Below, in pieces: positions 57,140-64,000 of a stretch of DNA of 64,000 bases; position 1 is the first letter of the stretch; each line of letters begins with the position of its first letter. The stretch comes from Brevibacterium antiquum CNRZ 918 (GTDB lineage Bacteria; Actinomycetota; Actinomycetes; Actinomycetales; Brevibacteriaceae), in assembly GCF_900169145.1 (NCBI RefSeq), contig NZ_FXZD01000007.1:124001-188000 (forward strand), written 5' to 3'. A model generated the notes under the pieces. That model was given only the letters and a program-made list of their open reading frames with translations. It did not search any database and was not told where the DNA came from. The position numbers and the translations under genes are program-made.

Positions 57140-58249
57140 GTGCGCGCCTACCTCTTCATCCTCATCATCTCGGCCCTTGTGGCCTACCTGTTGACCCCGA
57201 TGGTCAGGAGGGTCGCCGAGCGCGGCCTCATCTTCTCGCCCCTGCGTGAACGGGACGTGCATTCCGTTCCGACGCCGAGGTTGGGCGGAGTCGCGATGTT
57301 CGGAGCGGTGATCGTCGGCCTCATCTTCGCCTCACAGACCCCGTTCCTGCAGAGAATCTTCGTCGATATGGCCCCCATCATCGGCATCGCGGGCGCCGCC
57401 ACGGTGCTGTGTGTGCTGGGCATCATCGACGACATCTGGGATCTCCACTGGATGACCAAACTCGCAGGTCAGGCGCTGGCCGCGGGCTTCATGGCAATCA
57501 ACGGAGTGGCGCTGCTGTCGATTCCGTTCGGGGGAGTGATCATCGCATCGCCGCGGATGTCGATCATCATCACCATCCTCGTCGTCCTGGTGACGATCAA
57601 TGCCGTGAACTTCGTCGATGGGCTCGACGGACTGGCCGCAGGAGTCGTGGCGATCGGCGGCAGCGCATTCTTCATCTATTCCTACGGGCTGGCCCGGGAC
57701 ACATCCCCCGAGTCCTATGCGAACCTGGCGTCGTTGATCACCGCGATCCTCGTCGGCGCCTGCCTCGGCTTTCTGCCCCACAATTTCAATCCCGCGCGGA
57801 TCTTCATGGGCGATTCGGGGTCGATGCTCATCGGTCTGCTGCTCGCCGCGTCGACGATCCGTGTGACCGGGCAGGTCGATCCGGCATTTCTGGGCGAAGA
57901 GCGTGTGTTCGCGACATTCCTGCCCATCATCTTGCCGATTGCAGTGATGTTCCTGCCTCTGCTGGACCTGGGACTGGCTGTCGTCCGCCGACTCATGGCC
58001 GGCCAATCACCGTTCTCCGCTGACGCCAAGCACCTTCATCACAGAATGCTCAGCCTGGGACATTCGCATGCCCGGGCAGTGCTGATCCTCTACAGCTGGA
58101 CCGCACTGATCGCCTTCGGCTCAGTCATGCTGCTCCTGATGTCGTGGGTCTACGTGGTCTGCATCGTCGGCGGCCTGTTCGCCATCACCCTGATCTTCAC
58201 GTTCTACCCCCTGCGGGTCCGCCAGAAAGCCAGAGAGGAAATCTCATGA
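57140..58249 (+). CDS. wecA: Undecaprenyl-phosphate GlcNAc-1-phosphate transferase
   Basis: A 369-residue polytopic enzyme of the MraY/WecA family that starts lipid-linked glycan synthesis, in actinobacteria for arabinogalactan or teichoic-acid type polymers. About eleven membrane segments are seen. Catalytic motifs are GIIDDIWDL (near 95-103), NAVNFVDGLDG (about 154-164), IFMGDSGS (near 223-230) and DAKHLHHRML (about 294-303), which has the HIHH-like loop of WecA. It begins with GTG right after tsaC. Its stop overlaps the start of the AtpI-like gene by 4 nt. Confidence 0.94.
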   Translation: MRAYLFILIISALVAYLLTPMVRRVAERGLIFSPLRERDVHSVPTPRLGGVAMFGAVIVGLIFASQTPFLQRIFVDMAPIIGIAGAATVLCVLGIIDDIWDLHWMTKLAGQALAAGFMAINGVALLSIPFGGVIIASPRMSIIITILVVLVTINAVNFVDGLDGLAAGVVAIGGSAFFIYSYGLARDTSPESYANLASLITAILVGACLGFLPHNFNPARIFMGDSGSMLIGLLLAASTIRVTGQVDPAFLGEERVFATFLPIILPIAVMFLPLLDLGLAVVRRLMAGQSPFSADAKHLHHRMLSLGHSHARAVLILYSWTALIAFGSVMLLLMSWVYVVCIVGGLFAITLIFTFYPLRVRQKAREEIS

Positions 58250-58692
58250 CCGATGAGTCACGTCGTCAGGAGACCTACGTTCAAGCAGCGTGGACCAGAG
58301 TCTGGAGGACCATGTTGATCCGCGGGGCGATCCTCGTCGTGGCTGTCGCCGTGCTCGGAATGGGCATCGGCTACCTGGTATCCGGTTCCAAAGGACTCAA
58401 CGGCGGTGCTGTCGGCGGGGGACTGGCCGCGGTCTTCATCATCATCACCCTGGTCATCATGTATGCCGGCCGCAACATGGGGTTGACGGCGATCGCCGGA
58501 TTCTTGGGCATGGGCTTCCTCTTCAAAGCGTTCATCTTCATGATCGTCATCTGGCGGCTCAAAGACGCAATCTGGCTGGACGGAACTGTGGCGTTCTTCA
58601 CGATCGTCGTGGCCGTGATCGGTTCTTCGCTCGTCGAAGCGCTGACTGTGGTCAAAGGACGCGTTCCCTACGTGGATCCCGACGCGAAATAG
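58246..58692 (+). CDS. AtpI-like membrane protein ahead of the ATP synthase operon
   Basis: A 148-residue protein with four membrane segments (starting ILVVAVAVLGMGIGYLV near 28-44) and a short charged tail. Proteins of this position and size are the actinobacterial counterpart of AtpI, thought to help assemble the c ring or move Mg2+. The start overlaps the wecA stop (ATGA), so an earlier frame-compatible codon in wecA is rejected. The sequence similarity to E. coli AtpI is low; the name rests mainly on position and topology. Confidence 0.7.
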   Translation: MTDESRRQETYVQAAWTRVWRTMLIRGAILVVAVAVLGMGIGYLVSGSKGLNGGAVGGGLAAVFIIITLVIMYAGRNMGLTAIAGFLGMGFLFKAFIFMIVIWRLKDAIWLDGTVAFFTIVVAVIGSSLVEALTVVKGRVPYVDPDAK

Positions 58693-58750
58693 GCGAATTC
58701 GACGCTTGCGACAGCCCCTGCCAGAGGAGGTACAGTCAAAGGTGATGAAT

Positions 58751-58780
58751 TTGTCGACAGCTCTCTACAATTGGTAGAGT
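58751..58780 (+). promoter_or_regulatory. Putative ATP synthase operon promoter with inverted repeat
   Basis: TTGTCG (58751-58756), an 18-nt spacer and TAGAGT (58775-58780) make a plausible promoter. CTCTAC-AATTG-GTAGAG (58763-58779) is an inverted repeat between and over the -10. A further small hairpin (GGAGC/GCTCC) lies at 58793-58812 in the leader. Confidence 0.5.
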
Positions 58781-58898
58781 TGTTGCGGTGCTGGAGCCAT
58801 TCGTTGCTCCATGTCGCTCCTGAACCTACAGCCATGCAACTCGTGTGTGGCTAAGGCCAGGCCATCAAGGCTTTTGACCATGGGAGAGTAAAGGAAAC

Positions 58899-59711
58899 GT
58901 GGGAACACTCAACGCTGCGAACACAACGATCCAAGCCGCTGAAGGTGGTTTTCACGCCCCGTCTATGGCGGAGTTCTTCCCCGCCGCGTTCCTCTTCGAA
59001 GGCACTCCCTTTGAGATGAACCGCGTGATGCTCATCCGTGTCATCGCCACTGTGGCAGTCGTTGTTCTGCTTGCTGTGTGGGCAAAGCGCATGAAGCTCG
59101 TTCCGGGCCGCTTCCAGTCCAGCATGGAGCTGGCGATGGAATTCGTCACCGTCGGAATCGCCGAAGACACCATGGGCAAGGAGCGCGCCAAGAAGTTCAT
59201 GCCGCTGATCGTCGCGATCTTCTTCGGCATTCTGTTCTGGAACGTCACGAAGCTGATTCCGTTCCTCAATATGCCGGGCACCGGCGTCATCGGCCTCCCA
59301 ATCGTGCTCACGCTTACGGTTTACGTGACTTATCATTGGGCTGGCATCGCCGAGAAGGGACTCGGCGGCTATCTCAAGGATTCGCTCATCCTGCCCGGAG
59401 TCCCATGGCCGATGCATATTCTGCTCATCCCGATCGAGTTCATCACGAAGTTCGTCACCCAGCCGTTTACGCTGGCCATCCGACTCTTCGCCAACATGAT
59501 GGTCGGCCACCTCCTCCTCGTGCTCTGCTTCTCAGCGACGAGCTTCTTCCTCATCGATGCTGCGAACGGATTCCAGTTCTTCTCGATCATCACCTTCGCC
59601 GGCGGATTCTTCGTCTTCATCCTTGAGATGCTGATTGTCGTCCTGCAGGCCTATATCTTCGCTCTTCTCTCCTGCGTCTACATCAACGCCGCGATCTCAG
59701 ACGACCACTGA
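58899..59711 (+). CDS. atpB: F0F1 ATP synthase subunit a
   Basis: A 270-residue membrane subunit forming the proton half-channels. The key arginine lies in FTLAIRLFANMMVGHLLL (near residues 189-206), and the last helix ends in VYINAAISDDH. GTG start preceded by AAAGGAA. It is first in the atp operon after the AtpI-like gene, with the putative operon promoter 120 nt upstream. Confidence 0.97.
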   Translation: MGTLNAANTTIQAAEGGFHAPSMAEFFPAAFLFEGTPFEMNRVMLIRVIATVAVVVLLAVWAKRMKLVPGRFQSSMELAMEFVTVGIAEDTMGKERAKKFMPLIVAIFFGILFWNVTKLIPFLNMPGTGVIGLPIVLTLTVYVTYHWAGIAEKGLGGYLKDSLILPGVPWPMHILLIPIEFITKFVTQPFTLAIRLFANMMVGHLLLVLCFSATSFFLIDAANGFQFFSIITFAGGFFVFILEMLIVVLQAYIFALLSCVYINAAISDDH

Positions 59712-59727
59712 GAAACGCCCCTCAATC

Positions 59728-60017
<290 letters not shown>

Positions 60018-60036
60018 TCAATAAGAGGACTAAACG

Positions 60037-60588
60037 ATGACTCCGGTACTAATTCTTGCCTCGTCTGAGAACCCGCTTCTCCCGGCGTGGTACGACATCA
60101 TCTGGAGTGCCATCTGTCTGCTGATCGTCTTCCTGGTTGTCTGGAAGTACGTCCTCCCCGCCTTCAACAAAACCCTCGATGAGCGCGCAGAGCGTATCCA
60201 GGGTGGAATTGAAAAGGCTGAGAAGGTGCAGGCCGAAGCCGATCAGGCTCTGGCCGAGTATCAGAAGCAGCTCGCCGACGGTCGTGCAGAAGCTGCACGG
60301 CTGCGCGCCGAGGCTCAGGAAGAAGGCGCCCAGATCATCGCCAATATGAAGACCCAGGCTCATGCTGAGTCCGAGCGCATCGTCGCTTCGGCCCAGACGC
60401 AGATCGAAGCCGAACGTCAGTCCGCCATGGTGCAGCTGCGTTCGGAGGTCGGCACTCTGGCCACCGATCTGGCATCACGCATCGTCGGCGAATCACTGAC
60501 CGACGATCAGCGTTCTGCCAACGTGGTCGATCGCTTCATCTCCGATCTCGAGTCACAGTCTTCGGCACAGCCGGTCAAGGGGGCGTGA
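60037..60588 (+). CDS. atpF: F0F1 ATP synthase subunit b
   Basis: A 183-residue stator subunit with one N-terminal membrane helix (WSAICLLIVFLVVWKYVLPAF at about 23-43) followed by a long charged coiled coil. AGAGGA precedes the ATG by 7 nt. Its stop overlaps the atpH start by one base. Confidence 0.97.
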   Translation: MTPVLILASSENPLLPAWYDIIWSAICLLIVFLVVWKYVLPAFNKTLDERAERIQGGIEKAEKVQAEADQALAEYQKQLADGRAEAARLRAEAQEEGAQIIANMKTQAHAESERIVASAQTQIEAERQSAMVQLRSEVGTLATDLASRIVGESLTDDQRSANVVDRFISDLESQSSAQPVKGA

Positions 60589-61394
60589 TGCTCCAGTCGA
60601 GCAGATTGTCCCTGCAGGCCGTTCTTGAATCCGCCAATGCTGAGATCTCACACGGCGATGCCCGTGAGTTCGGCAAGGGCGAACTGGCCATCGTTGCTGT
60701 TCTCGCCGAGAACGTGGCGCTGCGCAAGGCCTTGGCGGACTCGTCCGAGTCAGCTGAGAAGAAGCAGCAGCTGCTGCGGACTCTGTTCTCGACTCGGACC
60801 ACCGAACCCGCTCTGCGTCTGAGCGAACTGGCCGTCGGCCAGCGCTGGGCCAGAACTCAGGACCTGGTGACCAGCCTTGAGGTTGCCGGAGTGACAGCCA
60901 TCGCTGCTGCTGCTCAGGCATCTGGTCAACTCGGCCAGGTGGAAGAGGAAGTCTTCCGTTTCGCCCGTCTGTGCGAAAGCGAACATGAACTGGCGCGCGC
61001 CTTGGACTCCGATGCGTCTGCATCGACGAAGCGTGCGCTCATCGCAGACTTGCTGGCGGGTAAGGCTCAGGCCGACACCATCACACTGATCGAACAGGCA
61101 GCTGTGTACCCACGCGGTCTTCGCGTGGCGATGGCCCTCGATCAGTACAGCGACATCCTCGCGGCACGACAGCAGCGTTCGGTCGCTGACGTCACAGTCG
61201 CCAAACCTCTGAGCGAGGTTCAGACCCAGAAGCTGACGGCGGCTCTGTCCGCAAGCTACGGGCGTGACCTCGTTCTCAACGTTCAGGTCGACCCCGAAGT
61301 CATCGGGGGAGTCCGGGTTCAGGTCGGCGACGAGATGATGAGCTCCACAGTGGCTGATCGCTTGGCCGAAGTGCAGCGCAAGCTCGCTAAGTAA
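60588..61394 (+). CDS. atpH: F0F1 ATP synthase subunit delta
   Basis: A 268-residue stator subunit linking b to the alpha subunits. The C-terminal signature is VTVAKPLSEVQTQKLTAAL with VDPEVIGGVRVQVGDEM near the end. At about 270 residues it is the long actinobacterial form but is separate from b, unlike the fused b-delta protein of mycobacteria. ATG at 60588 follows AAGGGGG; a GTG one codon earlier is a lesser possibility. Confidence 0.96.
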   Translation: MLQSSRLSLQAVLESANAEISHGDAREFGKGELAIVAVLAENVALRKALADSSESAEKKQQLLRTLFSTRTTEPALRLSELAVGQRWARTQDLVTSLEVAGVTAIAAAAQASGQLGQVEEEVFRFARLCESEHELARALDSDASASTKRALIADLLAGKAQADTITLIEQAAVYPRGLRVAMALDQYSDILAARQQRSVADVTVAKPLSEVQTQKLTAALSASYGRDLVLNVQVDPEVIGGVRVQVGDEMMSSTVADRLAEVQRKLAK

Positions 61395-61477
61395 ATCGAG
61401 GGGCCGGCCAGTCCGGCAGCACAGGCGGCCCACCGGTCGTCGGACACAGTTTTGAGTAAAGGAAGCAGGGAAACCAG

Positions 61478-63112
<1,635 letters not shown>

Positions 63113-63143
63113 ATCTGATCCGTAACAGCGAAAGGAAGAACTG

Positions 63144-64000
63144 ATGGGAGCCCAGCAGAGGGTCTTCAAGCAGAAGATCCGCTCCACTTCGTCCTTGAGG
63201 AAGATCTTCAAGGCCATGGAGCTCATCGCTGCTTCACGGATTCAGAAGGCCATTGCACGTTCGCAGTCTGCCGGCCCATACGCCAACGCCCTGACCCGGG
63301 CGGTCTCGGCGGTGGCGAGTGAGTCCAATGTCGACCACGTGTTGACGACCGAGCCTGAGTCTGTCACCCGTGCCGCAGTGCTGGTGATCGGCCCAGACCG
63401 TGGATTCGCCGGGGCCTACTCGGCGAACCTGCTGCGCGAAGCTGAAGAGCTTAATCGGCTGCTGCGCGGCGAGGGCAAGGACGTTGCGCTCTTCACCGTC
63501 GGCGGTAAGGCCCAGAACTACTACACCTTCCGCGACCGTGCGATCGAACAGGCCTGGACCGGCATCTCTGAGATGCCGACTCCCGAGAATGCTCGGGAGA
63601 TCGGTCAGGCCCTGTTGCAGAGCTTCAATGCCGAATCCGCGCAGAACGGTGTGGATGAGATCTACATTGTGTTCACAAAGTTCGTCTCCAGCGTCAAGCA
63701 CGATCCGGAATACCGGCGACTGCTTCCGCTCGAGGTCGTCGACGCGGACGAGGTCGCCACCGGCGGCGCGTCCGCACCGGCGAAAGACGCGGCTACGTTC
63801 CCTCTCTATGAGTTCGAACCCAGTGCTGAGGCCGTCTTGGATTCATTGCTGCCGCGCTACATCGACTCGCGGATCCTGTCCGCGCTGTTGAGTGCTTCAG
63901 CGTCCGAACAGGCTTCGCGTCAGGCTGCGATGCACACCGCGACCGAAAATGCGGATGATCTCATCAAGACCTATACCCGGTTGGCCAACACGGCTCGCCA
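63144..64000 (+). CDS. atpG: F0F1 ATP synthase subunit gamma, partial (cut by right edge)
   Basis: The first 285 codons of the central stalk subunit. MGAQQRVFKQKIRSTSSLRK at the N-terminus and ELIAASRIQKA, then the loop GPDRGFAGAYSANLL near 83-97, are family-typical. The fragment already reaches near the C-terminal helix (SALLSASASEQASRQAAM), so only about 10-20 residues are missing, inferred from the usual length of 290-310. AAAGGAAGAA precedes the ATG. Confidence 0.97.
   Translation, partial: MGAQQRVFKQKIRSTSSLRKIFKAMELIAASRIQKAIARSQSAGPYANALTRAVSAVASESNVDHVLTTEPESVTRAAVLVIGPDRGFAGAYSANLLREAEELNRLLRGEGKDVALFTVGGKAQNYYTFRDRAIEQAWTGISEMPTPENAREIGQALLQSFNAESAQNGVDEIYIVFTKFVSSVKHDPEYRRLLPLEVVDADEVATGGASAPAKDAATFPLYEFEPSAEAVLDSLLPRYIDSRILSALLSASASEQASRQAAMHTATENADDLIKTYTRLANTAR

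Overview
The window reads as a stretch of chromosome from a high-GC Gram-positive bacterium (Actinomycetota, probably Micrococcales; a Brevibacterium-like genus is my guess from gene content, not a computed placement). Signs are the AdnA/AdnB helicase-nuclease pair, UvrD2 with a tetracysteine/HRDC tail, the fused E2-E1 2-oxoglutarate decarboxylase (Kgd/OdhA), GuaB1, the SigR/RsrA redox pair, UPF0182 and DUF3107 proteins, a 24-residue bS22-type ribosomal peptide and an asparagine/arginine-rich insertion in Rho. There is no phage, transposon, CRISPR array or foreign island. It is core genome, densely packed, with many 1-4 nt start/stop overlaps.

Layout. 1-3.5 kb: an unidentified partial gene, a DEAD-box RNA helicase, a ferritin-like protein, DUF3107 and a TetR regulator. 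3.6-14.4 kb: DNA-repair block adnA-adnB, a degenerate phosphotransferase, nudC and uvrD2. 14.4-22.7 kb: an E1/cyclodehydratase-like (TOMM-type) protein and a YgjP-like metallopeptidase on either side of a 516 bp intergenic region rich in DnaA-box-like 9-mers, then a NUDIX hydrolase, a DUF2342 protein, a PDZ-Lon protease and UPF0182. 22.8-25.3 kb: iron-siderophore binding lipoprotein with an IdeR/DtxR box, two initiator tRNA genes, and yceI behind a MarR-type operator. 25.4-31.6 kb: leftward aminotransferase-hisN-rsgA-aroA-doxX block, then sigR-rsrA and the bS22 gene. 31.7-41.5 kb: SGNH hydrolase and kgd (leftward), guaB1, a leader ORF with two CNNM/CBS membrane proteins, and a membrane-anchored D,D-carboxypeptidase. 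41.6-46.3 kb: tRNA-Arg(CCG), an ABC exporter whose two genes each carry a single-base frameshift, and a CynX/NimT-type MFS permease. 46.4-64 kb: the actinobacterial run nrtL-lysA-hom-thrC-thrB-rho-prfA-prmC-tsaC-wecA, then the F-type ATP synthase operon atpI-B-E-F-H-A-G, cut by the right edge.

Functionally the window joins double-strand-break resection and repair, aspartate-family amino acid synthesis, transcription and translation termination, cell-envelope precursor synthesis and oxidative phosphorylation. Several genes appear to start at or next to a -10 hexamer placed 6 nt before the start codon, consistent with leaderless mRNAs. The most interesting observations are the DnaA-box cluster, the orphan E1-like protein and metallopeptidase neighbourhood, the twin frameshifts in the ABC exporter, the repeat-driven Rho insertion, the ArgS-like protein without a catalytic domain, and several palindromic operators between -35 and -10 elements. 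I found no clear new multi-gene system.
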